In this document: positions 38,424 through 48,819 of the stretch, one piece after another
Numbering within the stretch: position 1 is the first letter of the stretch
Layout of the letters: each line of letters starts with the position of its first letter
Assembly (NCBI GenBank): GCA_002355455.1
Contig: AP017375.1
Location: 3,747,640 to 3,811,639 of the forward strand
Reading direction: 5' to 3'
Source: Stanieria sp. NIES-3757
GTDB lineage: Bacteria > Cyanobacteriota > Cyanobacteriia > Cyanobacteriales > Xenococcaceae
DNA: 64,000 nucleotides
The notes under the pieces: model-generated
Database searches by the model: none
The model's input: only the letters and a program-made list of their open reading frames with translations
What the model was told of the DNA's origin: nothing
Position numbers and translations under genes: made by a program

Positions 38424-39884
38424 CTAACCATCCAAATCTCCTTCCATTACAGTTGCGATCGCTTTTCTGGTTGTATTTTGAAATTCAACTACGTTAACTC
38501 GGTTTAAAAGTCCAATCGCGAGGAGCATTCCTACTGCTTGAATAGCAAAAACTAAACCATAAGCTAAGACAGGAACAGAAAAAATTGCTTTACCCAAATC
38601 TAAAATTACCCCACCAGCAACAGTAGCTAAGGCTCTCGACATCGCTTGTGCTAATCCCCAAGCACCGATAAAAGTTCCAGCAGTTTCGGCTGCGGTTAAA
38701 TCGAGCATTAAACTTATTCCACCGATGGTAGCAACTCCTGCTGCAATACCAAATAAAACCATCGCCATCTTGAGAATCATTTCGTTTTGAGTAAAACCAG
38801 ATAAAATAATTAACCCAAAACAAACAGCCACCAGAAGACAACCAATTTTGGTAGTTCGTTTTTTACCCAAGCGAGGAATAATTAAAAAACCTGTCGTTCC
38901 ATAACCCAACAGAATCCCAATTCCCCAATAAGAATTGAGTTTAGTCGTATCGGCGATGGACATCCCAAAAACTTCACCGCCATAGGGTTCTAAAACTGCT
39001 TCCTGCATAAATAAACTGATGGTAAATAAAGCCAAAAAGCAGAAAAATATTCCTGTTTGAGGACTAGCAGTCAGAATTTTTAAAGCTTGTCTTAAAGTAA
39101 TACTATCTTCCCGATTATTAGCAGAAGAACGAGCCGAAAACCTTGAATACTTTCGTTCTACTCGCCAAGTCGCAATTAAAGCTAAAGCGATTACCAAAAA
39201 AGGAACAAAACTAAAGACAGAATTGATTGGAGCTTGTAAATTTTCTAAAGGAATTTGACCAGCTTGGACCCCACCCGCTTCAATTTGTTTCAGAATAATA
39301 CTACCAGTAATACCACCAATTACAATTCCTACCATCAACATTGACCAAACAACCGCGACAATTTTAGGGCGATTATCTTCATCAGAAATATCAACTAGTA
39401 GGGCAGTAAAAGGAGTTGAACTAGAACTGACAGCCAATCCATAAATAGCCATAATCAAAGCCAATAATCCAGTCCAGCCAATTGTTTGAGCATTCCAAAG
39501 CCAGCCCTGATTAGCACGAGCGATCGCTCCTAGTTGCCAAACTACTTGTACTGCTAAAAAAACTGCGATGCTCAATACAATCGCACCAAGTAAAACATAG
39601 CCCGTACGATGTCTACCCAAAATTGGCTTACTATCAGATAACTGTCCAAACCAAACTCTAGCAGGCGCGACAAATTGAGACATTGCCAAAGTTCCAGCAG
39701 TAATAGTAGCAGGAATACCTAATTCGCTAATCATCACTCGATTAAGCACAGCTAAAGTCAAAACTGCCATTAATCCCAAAGCAAGATTAAATAAACCAAG
39801 ACGAAAGACAGTTAGCATTCCTACTTGGCGAATTGGAGGATTAATCGCTGGTGAAGAAGGATCAGAAAAATTACCTGGAGACAT
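38424..39884 (-). CDS. PucC-like transporter, BCD family (MFS)
   Basis: This is a 486-residue protein with about 12 membrane helices in two halves. The first helices (GMLTVFRLGLFNLALGLMAV and LNRVMISELGIPATITA) match the bacteriochlorophyll-delivery (BCD) subgroup of MFS proteins that includes PucC and LhaA. Those proteins help assemble light-harvesting complexes, probably by handling chlorophyll. In cyanobacteria the substrate is not established. Motifs such as LSDSKPILGRHRTGYV are typical. It may form an operon with the DUF1838 gene downstream. A pigment-handling role is an inference. Confidence 0.82.
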   Translation of the reverse strand: MSPGNFSDPSSPAINPPIRQVGMLTVFRLGLFNLALGLMAVLTLAVLNRVMISELGIPATITAGTLAMSQFVAPARVWFGQLSDSKPILGRHRTGYVLLGAIVLSIAVFLAVQVVWQLGAIARANQGWLWNAQTIGWTGLLALIMAIYGLAVSSSSTPFTALLVDISDEDNRPKIVAVVWSMLMVGIVIGGITGSIILKQIEAGGVQAGQIPLENLQAPINSVFSFVPFLVIALALIATWRVERKYSRFSARSSANNREDSITLRQALKILTASPQTGIFFCFLALFTISLFMQEAVLEPYGGEVFGMSIADTTKLNSYWGIGILLGYGTTGFLIIPRLGKKRTTKIGCLLVAVCFGLIILSGFTQNEMILKMAMVLFGIAAGVATIGGISLMLDLTAAETAGTFIGAWGLAQAMSRALATVAGGVILDLGKAIFSVPVLAYGLVFAIQAVGMLLAIGLLNRVNVVEFQNTTRKAIATVMEGDLDG

Positions 39885-39911
39885 AGGTGCGATCGCAATT
39901 ATGAATTAAAA

Positions 39912-40835
39912 CTAAACTGAAGCAATAACTTCTTTTAAAGCCGATCGAAGTTCGGGATATTGATAGTGAAATCCAAGTTGTTGAGTTTGCTTGGGTAACA
40001 CCTGTTGTCCTTCTAAGACTACTTTGGCACCATCTCCTAACAATAACTCTAAAACAAATTCAGGAACGGGTAACCAAGAGGGACGATTCATCACTTCTCC
40101 TAAAATCTGACAAAATTGAGCCATGCGGACAGGATTTGGTGCAGTAGCGTTATATACGCCCTTCATATCAGCATTATTCAAAGCAGTAATAATCAAATTA
40201 ACTAAATCTTCGCGGTGAATCCAAGAAAACCATTGACGGCCAGTACCAATTGGCCCACCTGCAAACATTTTAAACGGTCCAATCATTTTACCTAAAGCAC
40301 CACCATTACCAAGTACAATGCCCACACGAACAATAACTAATCTTACCCCTGCTTCTTGGACTGTTTGAGCTTCTGCTTCCCATGCTTGACAAACTTCAGC
40401 TAAAAAATCAGTTCCTGGAGAGCTATTTTCATCAAAAGAAGCGGTTTCACTAGTGCCATAGTAACCGATCGCCGAACCACTAATTAAAACTTGCGGTTTT
40501 ACTTCAGCTTGTTTGATTGCTTCAACTATTTTTTGCGTTCCTATTTTGCGACTTTCGAGGATTTCTTGCTTATGCTGCGGTGTCCAACGTTCGGAAATTG
40601 GTTCGCCAGCTAAATTAATTACTGCATCACAACCATCAATTGCTTTTTGCCAATCTCCAGATTGTTTAGGACTATACTGAACTATTTCTACCTTGGTAAA
40701 AGCAGAAGAGGGGAAAACTTTTTTAGCTTTGTCTGGATTACGAGTAAAAACTAAAATTTGATGTTCGCCTTGATTAAGTCGTTCGACTAGACGACTACCA
40801 ACAAATCCCGTTGCTCCAGTAATTGCTATTTTCAT
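39912..40835 (-). CDS. TIGR01777 family NAD-binding epimerase-like protein
   Basis: This 307-residue protein has a Rossmann fold with the glycine motif [15 protein letters not shown]. It also has [23 protein letters not shown] and the C-terminal DUF1731 region ([20 protein letters not shown]). It is of the YfcH/SulA type. Plant relatives influence chloroplast division, but a cyanobacterial role is not firm. The reaction is unknown. It lies 27 bases upstream of the MFS gene on the same strand and may be the first gene of that operon. Confidence 0.82.
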   Translation of the reverse strand: MKIAITGATGFVGSRLVERLNQGEHQILVFTRNPDKAKKVFPSSAFTKVEIVQYSPKQSGDWQKAIDGCDAVINLAGEPISERWTPQHKQEILESRKIGTQKIVEAIKQAEVKPQVLISGSAIGYYGTSETASFDENSSPGTDFLAEVCQAWEAEAQTVQEAGVRLVIVRVGIVLGNGGALGKMIGPFKMFAGGPIGTGRQWFSWIHREDLVNLIITALNNADMKGVYNATAPNPVRMAQFCQILGEVMNRPSWLPVPEFVLELLLGDGAKVVLEGQQVLPKQTQQLGFHYQYPELRSALKEVIASV

Positions 40836-41000
40836 TATTGAAAAATTATTAAAAGTTATTTTGATAGATAAGTAATTCTTTTCCTATTTTAAAGATAATC
40901 GAGCTTATTTTCGCTTCGTCCATTTCTCTAGCATCAGCGTTGCAAGTAGAAAAATCACCAATACCTCTATCTATCTTAATAATCAAAACAAATATTTAAG

Positions 41001-41025
41001 CCCAGTTACCTCTCTGGCAACTGGA
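41001..41025 (-). terminator. Terminator-like hairpin
   Basis: CCAGTT-A-CC pairs with GG-C-AACTGG (41002-41024) around a five-base loop, with a T-containing tail on the minus strand. It lies about 50 bases after the stop of the small gene at 41077 and probably ends its transcript. Confidence 0.55.
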
Positions 41026-41076
41026 CTATTAAAAGCAAATCCATGATTAATTAACGACGAACTCTAAAACTTACTA

Positions 41077-41415
41077 CTAATTGGAAATTATTTCTCCATA
41101 GTCATTACTTCGATCTAAAAAAAACGTACCTCGAACTTCAATATGTTGATCTTTTTGCTGAAACCATAAAGTATCAATCCCTGTATGTCCTTCCAAAGGA
41201 CCTTTATTTTCTAGCCAGTGTAATATTAAAACTTCTCCACCATGAGGATGATTACCACAAGCAATCAAATTAAATGTTCCTTCTTCTTCACCTGTAGGAG
41301 TTCTATATTTTCCTCCCTGTTCATTCAACAAGATAGTGACTGGTTGCCACTCATCTTGACTAATACGAAATTTGGCTGCAATTTCATTTGCTCTTAACCA
41401 TTCTGGTACTTTCAT
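41077..41415 (-). CDS. Hypothetical protein
   Basis: This 112-residue soluble protein has no membrane segment. The N-terminus (KVPEWLRANEIAAKFRIS) looks helical. The rest has a beta-rich pattern with NLIACGNHPHGGEVLIL, which contains Cys and two His that could bind a metal. I do not recognise a family. The chosen ATG is one codon after a TTG. It is followed by a hairpin and preceded by the halogenase-like gene in the same orientation 69 bases away, so the two might be co-transcribed. Confidence 0.55.
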   Translation of the reverse strand: MKVPEWLRANEIAAKFRISQDEWQPVTILLNEQGGKYRTPTGEEEGTFNLIACGNHPHGGEVLILHWLENKGPLEGHTGIDTLWFQQKDQHIEVRGTFFLDRSNDYGEIISN

Positions 41416-41484
41416 CAATAAATTAATCCTTTAACAATAAAGTGAATTTATAGACTACTGATTTACTCGAAACTGGCGTAACTC

Positions 41485-43146
41485 TTAACTCAAACAAGAT
41501 AGGCTATTAAGGTAAGCAAATTCTGTTTCTAATTGATGGTTTGGTTGATTTTGAGTTATATAAGGATTTAATTCCAAGTGATTATTTAAATAATTAGATA
41601 AATAGTTTGTAATTTGCTCAACCATGAACTCGTAATCTTCTAGGGATTGTACTTCGATATTTTTCTCCTTCCCTACTTTTAATTCTGCTTGACGCATAAT
41701 CTGCCAAAGCTGTTTTTGTAAAGATTGATAAACTGGATTGAGAATTCCCCAAACATTGGTATCTGCCAAAGTGTAATCCGAAGAATTATGCTGATTAAAG
41801 TGACGACGAGCATCGATTTCTTGGAAACGCTGAATCAGTTTGATCGCTTTAGGGTGATTAAATGACATATACACTAGCTGATTGTCACGCTCTAAAGCTT
41901 CATATAGTTTGTAAGCAAAATGCTCGTATTCAATCAAAGCCTGACGAGAAAAATTATTATTATTAAAAGCATTGAGAGTGGTTTGGGCTGCGAAATAAGC
42001 TGTAGCAACACCACTAGTTAAACCTGGAGAAATTAAAGGATCGACAAAAAAAGCAGCTTCACCAATACTAAGCCAACCGTCTCCTACAATCTGTTTGGCA
42101 TAACCACGAATATTGGCACGAGCTTTGAGAGGTTGTTGAGTCTCATAAAGATCCGAAATTAATTCTGCACCTTCTAGCATTTGCTTTATGGCAGGATATT
42201 TTTCAAGATAATGATTAAAAGCTACTTGCCGACCCTGACGGAACTGATCATCTCGGTCTTGTCGTAATACCAAACCAATACTTACGATATCTTCTTCTGG
42301 ACAGCCATAACGAGCAGATAGGTCTTTTTTCGTCGGCACTACTTGTTCTGAATTAAGAAGATGATCGAACATCGAATTGAGGTTGTCATTTTCTAGTTCT
42401 TCCCAAGAGACAATCGGAATGTACCACATCCAACCTTCGCGAAAACAGAAATGCTGTGTATATTCATCGCGGTCAAACTGAGACAAATTGAACCAATTTT
42501 GACGATTACCGAGGCGATTTACATTTTTAAAATAGCCCCAAACAGCATTATTTTGAAACAGAACATCTTCTTTCGTATAAAGATCGAAATGTTTAGCAAT
42601 AATACTAGCAGGGCCACTCGCATCAACAACTAATTTGCATTTGAGTTCGTAGTTTTCTTGATTATAACGATAAGTAATTAGATTATCGAGATCGCTTAAA
42701 TGGGACGATGAAAGCTCTACTCGCGCACCTTGAATAACCTCTACCCCTAAACGACGAGCATTAGCAATTAACAAACCATCGAGGATACGGCGCTCAACCT
42801 GAAAAGTTTCATCAAAAGTCTCTAAAATGTATTCCGATGCTGCAACAACATTTTGAACTGATTCGTCGATATGAAAAAAGCCTAACCCGTTTTTAGGAAA
42901 AAAGAGTGATTCCAAAACTTGCTGCGAGATTCCTACTGAACGGAGTGCTTTACAAAAGCCTGAAAGTGTACTTTCGCCAATTTTATATTTTGGTGTTACT
43001 TCTCTTTCTAGAATAATGACTCGCAAATCCGGACGTGTTTGTTTTAGCCATGAAGCGTAAAGAACACCTTGAGGACCCGCGCCGATAACTGCAACATGAT
43101 ATTCTTTGCCCAGATTGTTATTGAATTGTTTTGGATTGAAAATCAT
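41485..43146 (-). CDS. Flavin-dependent halogenase-like oxidoreductase
   Basis: This 553-residue flavoprotein has the FAD motif VAVIGAGPQGVLYASWL (18-34) and GEST at 57-60. The WxWxIP motif typical of flavin-dependent halogenases appears as GWMWYIPI (W238, W240, P243). A second halogenase-type motif, FVDPLISPGLTSG (366-378), matches F-x-P-x-S-x-G. K85 in FFPKNGLGF could be the lysine that carries the hypochlorous intermediate. No carrier protein, NRPS/PKS or flavin reductase gene is adjacent, so the substrate is unknown. A non-halogenating monooxygenase remains possible. The C-terminal 120 residues are less conserved and helical. Confidence 0.72.
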   Translation of the reverse strand: MIFNPKQFNNNLGKEYHVAVIGAGPQGVLYASWLKQTRPDLRVIILEREVTPKYKIGESTLSGFCKALRSVGISQQVLESLFFPKNGLGFFHIDESVQNVVAASEYILETFDETFQVERRILDGLLIANARRLGVEVIQGARVELSSSHLSDLDNLITYRYNQENYELKCKLVVDASGPASIIAKHFDLYTKEDVLFQNNAVWGYFKNVNRLGNRQNWFNLSQFDRDEYTQHFCFREGWMWYIPIVSWEELENDNLNSMFDHLLNSEQVVPTKKDLSARYGCPEEDIVSIGLVLRQDRDDQFRQGRQVAFNHYLEKYPAIKQMLEGAELISDLYETQQPLKARANIRGYAKQIVGDGWLSIGEAAFFVDPLISPGLTSGVATAYFAAQTTLNAFNNNNFSRQALIEYEHFAYKLYEALERDNQLVYMSFNHPKAIKLIQRFQEIDARRHFNQHNSSDYTLADTNVWGILNPVYQSLQKQLWQIMRQAELKVGKEKNIEVQSLEDYEFMVEQITNYLSNYLNNHLELNPYITQNQPNHQLETEFAYLNSLSCLS

Positions 43147-43533
43147 TATTACTTAAGGGTAAGCTTTCAAAATAAATAGACGATAACTTCATCATTTTGT
43201 TTTGGTAATGTGGTTTATACGTAATTTTTTACTAATGATTAAATTAGTTGCGTAATCCTACTTAGGTATACCCTAGATCTTAAAAATAAGTTTTTTTGTA
43301 GAGCAATCGAAAACTAAAAACATTTATAAACACCAATAAAATCTAGGTAAAAATCAATTTTTCCTTGCGTGTTTTATTTTTTTTACAAAAAATATTTTGC
43401 TTCACAATTGAAATTAATAAAAATTTAAGCTCTCATTTCTAATTATCGTTTAAATAATTGAGATATTTACTTACTTGATAACCCATACTGATTTTGATTG
43501 AATTAAAATGAATTAATTTGAGATTCAGTAAAT
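43147..43533. other. Intergenic region, nothing recognised
   Basis: This is 387 bases of AT-rich DNA upstream of the halogenase-like gene and downstream of the GGDEF-EAL gene. No repeat or RNA gene was found. Confidence 0.3.
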
Positions 43534-45711
43534 CTAACGATTTAAATATGATTGAAGTACTTGAGGGCTAAGGGGACGAGAAAATAGATATCCTTGCCCA
43601 TAGGGACATTGAAGTTTTTGTAATTTAGCCAATTGGATCGGAGTTTCTATCCCTTCGGCAATTACTTTTAGCTCTAAACTCTTAGCCATCATGACGATCG
43701 CTTCAACGATTTTGCTGTTTTTACCTTCTTGGTCAATGTTTTTGATAAAAGAGCGATCGATTTTGAGCGCATCAATAGGCAAACTGTGAAGATAACTAAG
43801 AGAAGAATAACCCGTGCCAAAATCATCTAAATGTAGTTGAATACCAACCGCTTTTAATCGGCTTAAAGTTTTCATGGTTGCTTTAATATCATCCATAAGC
43901 ATACTTTCAGTAATTTCGAGCTTGAGACTTTTAGCCTCTAAACCAGTTGCCTCAAGAATCTGAAGTAACGAATCTACTAAATTAGTTTGGGATAATTGCT
44001 TTTGAGAAAAATTAACTCCTACAGTTAAGTTTGGGTTATTAAAATTGATCTGCCATTCCCGTAACTGATAACATGCTTCTTGAAGAACCCACCAACCAAG
44101 GGGAATAACCATGCCCGTTTCTTCAGCTAAAGAGATAAATTTTTCTGGACAAACATAACCTCTTTTAGGATGATGCCATCGCACTAAAGCTTCAAAACCG
44201 ATAACTTTTTGGTTGCTCAAAGATATAATCGGCTGATAGTGCAGTTGTAATTCTCCTTTATCTAAGGCACGTCGGAAATCTGTTTCTAATTGCAGACGAT
44301 TAACTACTTCAATATGTAGGGTTTCATTAAATAGCTCGTGCCTACTTTTGCCCAACGCTTTGGCTTTATACATCGCAATATCGGCATTGCGTAATAACTC
44401 TTCTGAAGAATTTGAATTAAGATCGCTGAAAGCAATTCCAATGCTGGCACTAGTAAATACTTCGTTTGAACCAACCCAAAATGGTAGCGTTAGACTTTTT
44501 TGGATTCGTTTGGCAAACTTAGTCGCATCTTTGATCGTATTGATTCCTTCTAAAAGAATGGCAAATTCATCTCCTCCAAGTCTGGCTAAAAGATCGCTAC
44601 TACGTAAACAAGCTTGAATTCTTTTACCCATCTGGATTAGTAGTTGATCGCCAATGGTATGTCCTAAACTATCATTAACGACTTTGAACCGATCTAGGTC
44701 TAAGAAAAGCACAGCAAATTGATTTTCGGGGTTACGCTGATGCTTTTTGAGGACACGATTGAGATGCTCACTAAATAAATTACGATTGGGTAAACCAGTT
44801 AACCCATCATGTAAAGCATCATAAATTAGCTGTTCTTCGGCTCTTTTGCGTTCTAGTTCTGCTGTAGCTCTGGCAGCAAATATTTCTAAGATTGAAAGTT
44901 TGAGAGAACCATCTTCGATAGGATGCTCGCTAATAACGGCTAAATGTCCCAAAATTTTACCAGATGAGTTAATTAAAGGAACGCCAACATAACTTTCTGC
45001 TCTGTATTTAACTAAATCTAAATCGAAAGGAAAAATTTGTTGGAGATTACTAGGATAAAGACAAGGCAATCCATTAATTACTTTCTGACAAGGTGTATTA
45101 GCAAGGGAATATTCAAAGTTGTGACCAAAATATTGTTTACACCAAAATGCTAAAGTGCTAACTCGCGGAGGATTGCTTTGCTCTAAACATTCTGTGACAA
45201 AGGCATAATCAACCGACAGAGCGCGAGTTAAATGATAGACCAAAGAATAAAAAAAATCTTGACCCGTTGTATAAGCAGTTCCTTCAGCAACAGAGCGCAA
45301 AGATGATTCCATTTGCTTGTACTCTGTAATATTTTCCTGACTAATTAAGATTTTGTTGAAGTCACCGTCGGGAAGTTTTTTTAGATTAATAATAAACCAA
45401 TTTTTTTGATTATGGCGATCGCGAGAGTACTCTAGTTTAAATTCTTCTCTCTGATTATTAATAATTTCTTCAATGGCTTCAACTACTAATTGGACTTGAT
45501 CTATGTTGTTGATTGACTGAGACAACTTTAAATAATTCTCACCTACAGAAGCATTTCTGACTAATAAACCTACACCTAAATTGCTTTTCCAGGCTTGATT
45601 AGTAGCCACAATTTTGCCAGTTTGATCGAGTATGGCAACCTGAGTCGATAAACCATCCAAAATCGCTTGAAATTGATTATTGTTGAACTGAAGTTGGCTT
45701 CCTGACAACAT
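43534..45711 (-). CDS. PAS-GAF-GGDEF-EAL signalling protein
   Basis: This 725-residue cytoplasmic protein has an N-terminal PAS-like domain (about 11-130), a GAF domain (about 150-290), a diguanylate cyclase and a phosphodiesterase domain. The GGDEF site is intact (ARLGGDEFAIL). The inhibitory RxxD (RSSD five residues before) is also kept, unlike in the other GGDEF-EAL protein of this window. The EAL side has FEALVRW, NFSQKQLS, ITESMLM, DDFGTGYSSL and AEGIET. It may therefore both make and break c-di-GMP under control of the sensor domains. Cys residues in the GAF (CQKVINGLPC) do not match a bilin-binding pattern. ATG 45711 replaces a TTG. Confidence 0.88.
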   Translation of the reverse strand: MLSGSQLQFNNNQFQAILDGLSTQVAILDQTGKIVATNQAWKSNLGVGLLVRNASVGENYLKLSQSINNIDQVQLVVEAIEEIINNQREEFKLEYSRDRHNQKNWFIINLKKLPDGDFNKILISQENITEYKQMESSLRSVAEGTAYTTGQDFFYSLVYHLTRALSVDYAFVTECLEQSNPPRVSTLAFWCKQYFGHNFEYSLANTPCQKVINGLPCLYPSNLQQIFPFDLDLVKYRAESYVGVPLINSSGKILGHLAVISEHPIEDGSLKLSILEIFAARATAELERKRAEEQLIYDALHDGLTGLPNRNLFSEHLNRVLKKHQRNPENQFAVLFLDLDRFKVVNDSLGHTIGDQLLIQMGKRIQACLRSSDLLARLGGDEFAILLEGINTIKDATKFAKRIQKSLTLPFWVGSNEVFTSASIGIAFSDLNSNSSEELLRNADIAMYKAKALGKSRHELFNETLHIEVVNRLQLETDFRRALDKGELQLHYQPIISLSNQKVIGFEALVRWHHPKRGYVCPEKFISLAEETGMVIPLGWWVLQEACYQLREWQINFNNPNLTVGVNFSQKQLSQTNLVDSLLQILEATGLEAKSLKLEITESMLMDDIKATMKTLSRLKAVGIQLHLDDFGTGYSSLSYLHSLPIDALKIDRSFIKNIDQEGKNSKIVEAIVMMAKSLELKVIAEGIETPIQLAKLQKLQCPYGQGYLFSRPLSPQVLQSYLNR

Positions 45712-46314
45712 ATAAATCAAATTTTCTTAAGCTACAACCTACATCATGAAAAAGAAAATACAAATATTCTATTTAGTCAATCAGTCTTTATTATTTATAT
45801 TTCTTATTATTATTAAGTTTATCTCAAAAATTTGCAAGTCCTAATACTTAGTTTTTTTTAGTTAAGGAACTTGATATTTGTTTTTATCTATTTGTTATCA
45901 AAAATACATACAAAAAATAAGTATTTTATTTTACCAAACATAAGTAAAGTTTGAGCTTCTAGGGTATACGAGCAGAATTAGCTAAAGAGTTGCTCTTCCC
46001 ATTAAAGTACTAATAATGTTTAATTTTTAATGTTTTTAAATAATTATTTTAATTTACAATTTTAATTAAGATGATTGATTTAATACCATCAACTTTGGTG
46101 CTAATTCAATTAATAAAAATAGCGAATAAATTCATAATTTTGCTTAAATTTTTATTGAATTCAAAAAATAAATAAGTCAAAAGTAATGCTTTATTACCCT
46201 AACAAAGTTAAACTAATTTAAATATCTTACTAAAAAAATAATTTAATAAATTACTTTCTGTACTAGGAAAATAAATTTAAAATAAAACTGATAATTATTA
46301 GATATTTGGTTATT
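45712..46314. other. Intergenic region, AT-rich
   Basis: This is 603 bases of very AT-rich DNA between two divergent genes. No open frame, repeat or structured RNA was recognised. Promoters for both neighbours are expected here. Confidence 0.35.
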
Positions 46315-47007
46315 ATGTTAATTGTTACTTCTCAATATTTTGGTATTACTGATTCTATTAATGAGATTTTACAAAATACCTTAAATTGGATTGATAACCT
46401 TGGAACAGTCGGGATATTTGCTTTTATTTTAATTTATATCATTGCTACTATTCTATTAATTTCGGGAGCAGTTTTAACTTTAGGTGCTGGGTTTATTTTT
46501 GGTGTTGTTCGAGGTTCTATGATAGTTTCTCTTGCTTCAGTGTTAGGCGCAACTGCTGCTTTTTTAATAGGAAGATATGTGGCAAGGGGATGGGTAGCTA
46601 AACAAATCGAAAGGCAACCTAAATTTAAAGCAATAGATAACGCAGTCGCTAGAGAAGGGTGGAAAATTGTAGGATTAACTAGATTATCGCCTATATTTCC
46701 TTTTGTATTTTTAAATTATGCGTTTGGGGTTACTCAAGTATCTTTAAGAGATTATATGTTGGCTTCTTGGATTGGGATGTTACCAGGCACGATTATGTAT
46801 GTTTATCTTGGTTACTTACCCAAAATTGCTGCGACTGGAAGCGGAGATTTTCTGAAATTAATTTTAAATATTGTTGGTTTAATTGCAACTGTAACGGTAA
46901 CCATTTATGTGACTAAAATTGCCAAACAAGCATTAGATAGTCAAATAGCTCATAATCATAGCAATACTAAGATTAATTCAGAATCTATTAATGACAACGA
47001 AATATAG
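46315..47007 (+). CDS. TVP38/TMEM64 family membrane protein
   Basis: This 230-residue protein has about six membrane helices and the VTT/SNARE-associated domain (GAVLTLGAGFIFGVVRG, GATAAFLIGRYVARG, LTRLSPIFPFVFLNYAFG). The family is thought to act as membrane transporters or lipid scramblases related to DedA; specific substrates in cyanobacteria are unknown. The C-terminal 25 residues are Asn/Ser-rich and disordered. ATG 46315 replaces a TTG at 46306. Confidence 0.85.
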   Translation: MLIVTSQYFGITDSINEILQNTLNWIDNLGTVGIFAFILIYIIATILLISGAVLTLGAGFIFGVVRGSMIVSLASVLGATAAFLIGRYVARGWVAKQIERQPKFKAIDNAVAREGWKIVGLTRLSPIFPFVFLNYAFGVTQVSLRDYMLASWIGMLPGTIMYVYLGYLPKIAATGSGDFLKLILNIVGLIATVTVTIYVTKIAKQALDSQIAHNHSNTKINSESINDNEI

Positions 47008-47276
47008 TGTTTTACCCTAGTTTTTGTTAATGGTTGATTTAAGTATGCCTTATAAATCTAAGAACTGTTATAACTTAGACATAATCTTGTTAATTGTTAA
47101 AGAAGTTAACCACACTAATTGTATCTTAATCAGATTTAGTTGATTAGCCCGTTGTAAATAAAGCCAAAAATAATTTCTATCCCCCGCTACTTCCAACCTA
47201 GTTTTGGGAATACTATCAACAGTTCTTTAATACTTGTTAATTTTTGATTTTTATAGGTTAGATAAACTGGATAGCT

Positions 47277-48200
47277 ATGGAATTTATTTTTACTATCATT
47301 ACTGCTTTAATTTCTTTTATAATTGCTTTGAATAAGCCCGAAGTAGCTGGAGAAAAAAATCAAAAGTTAGTAAAAACAATAGCTTTATTAATTGGTATTT
47401 TAGCTACTTTTGCTACTATTTATCAATTAATTTTTCGTTTTCTGATTATTATTCCTGCTGGTAAAGTTGGGGTAGTAGAAACTTTTGGAAAAGTATCAGA
47501 ACAAACTCTTAATCCCGGAGTAAACTGGGTTAGTCCATTTAGCAATGTAGTAGAATTTTCTACCCGTCTTAAAGATATTAAAGAAACAGTTAATACTACT
47601 TCTTCTGAAGGATTAAATTTAGATATTGATGTCAGTTTACAATATCGACTTGAACCTCAAAAAGCAGTATTAGTATATAACAATATTGGTATTAAAGAAG
47701 AAGAAATTTTAATTTCTCGCTTTCGTTCAATTATTCGACAAATTACTGCCAGTCATGAAGCTAAAGATATTTATGGTAGTAAACGTCAAGAAATTACTCA
47801 ACTTTTACATCAAGAACTTAGTAAAGAATTAAATCCTTTAGGTTTTATTGTCGAAGAAAGCTTATTAAGAAAAGTGACTTTACCAGAAAAAATTCAAGCA
47901 GCTATTCAGCAAAAAATTGAAGCAGAGCAGGAAAGCGATCGCCAACAATTTATTAATCAGAAAAAGCGACAAGAATTAGAATTTGAAATCGAAAAAGCTA
48001 AAAAAGAAGCTGAACGTCAAAAAATTGAAGCTCAAGGTATTGCCGAAGCACAAAAGTTAATTTCCCAAAGTTTAACTGAACAAGTTTTAGAATTAAAAGC
48101 AATTGAAGCAACTCAAAAACTAGCAGAATCTCAAAATACTAAAATAGTTATAGTTGGTCGTAGTCAGGATGGTTTACCTTTGATTTTACAAAATCCTTAG
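47277..48200 (+). CDS. SPFH (prohibitin/band 7) protein
   Basis: This is a 307-residue membrane protein with two N-terminal hydrophobic segments (3-20 and 35-62). The band-7 domain follows from IIPAGKVGVVETFGKVSEQT. A long charged coiled coil (about 215-265, QKKRQELEFEIEKAKKEAER) precedes the end. Prohibitin-like proteins form ring or cage oligomers in membranes and act as scaffolds or protease regulators. It lies just before, and convergent with, the helicase/ATPase/DUF4276 trio. Its involvement with that trio is not implied by orientation. Confidence 0.88.
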   Translation: MEFIFTIITALISFIIALNKPEVAGEKNQKLVKTIALLIGILATFATIYQLIFRFLIIIPAGKVGVVETFGKVSEQTLNPGVNWVSPFSNVVEFSTRLKDIKETVNTTSSEGLNLDIDVSLQYRLEPQKAVLVYNNIGIKEEEILISRFRSIIRQITASHEAKDIYGSKRQEITQLLHQELSKELNPLGFIVEESLLRKVTLPEKIQAAIQQKIEAEQESDRQQFINQKKRQELEFEIEKAKKEAERQKIEAQGIAEAQKLISQSLTEQVLELKAIEATQKLAESQNTKIVIVGRSQDGLPLILQNP

Positions 48201-48237
48201 TTTTAGTAATTAATTGTGAATCACCAATTAAGTTGAT

Positions 48238-48819
48238 TCAGCAACTATTTTTCTGAATTTCGTCTAATAGTTTTTTAATTCCTTGAATGAATATGTTAAA
48301 ACTGTAAGATTTATTATTATTGACATCTAAATATTTAGCTATAGCTCTAGAACCACTAATAGGTTGATAGCTTGAAGCAATATTTTTTAATTCTTGTTTG
48401 GGAGAAGCAAGAGCATCAGGATTTCTGAATTTTTGATTATTTTGCAATTTTCTTAGTTTACCTAATTTTAAATTTAATCCCTGTTCGACAGCAGCTAAAT
48501 CTCCTAAAAACCATGATTCTAATTCGTGACAAGCAATTCTAATCAAAATATCTGATTTATTGCCTTTTTGACATAACTCTAATAATTGCTGTTTAACTTG
48601 TTTACAATCGGCTGAATCTTTATCTCTAACAATAATAAATTTGGCTGGCTGATTCCAAGCTTTTAATTTTCGAGGAATAGATTTTTCTAAATCTTGTTTT
48701 CCTTCATGGGCAATACATCGATAGCGAAGATTTGAAGGAATTAGTTTGGGTAACAAAACTTCAAGTGTTTCTTTCATAGAAAGTTCTTCTAGTAAAAAAA
48801 TTAACTCAAAATCATTCAT
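48238..48819 (-). CDS. DUF4276 family protein (Toprim-like)
   Basis: This 193-residue protein matches DUF4276: FLLEELSMKETLEVLLPKL, KQDLEKSIPRKLKAW, IIVRDKDSADC (D66, D68, D71) and IACHELESWFLGD. The early glutamates (E11/E12) and the DxD..D cluster resemble the metal site of Toprim nucleases, an inference from pattern only. Its ATG overlaps the stop codon of the upstream ATPase gene (TAATG), so the two are translationally coupled. The longer frame starting at 48855 overlaps that gene by 37 bases and was rejected. DUF4276 next to a RecF-like ATPase is a recurring pair. It is likely the effector or nuclease part of a defence module. Confidence 0.8.
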   Translation of the reverse strand: MNDFELIFLLEELSMKETLEVLLPKLIPSNLRYRCIAHEGKQDLEKSIPRKLKAWNQPAKFIIVRDKDSADCKQVKQQLLELCQKGNKSDILIRIACHELESWFLGDLAAVEQGLNLKLGKLRKLQNNQKFRNPDALASPKQELKNIASSYQPISGSRAIAKYLDVNNNKSYSFNIFIQGIKKLLDEIQKNSC

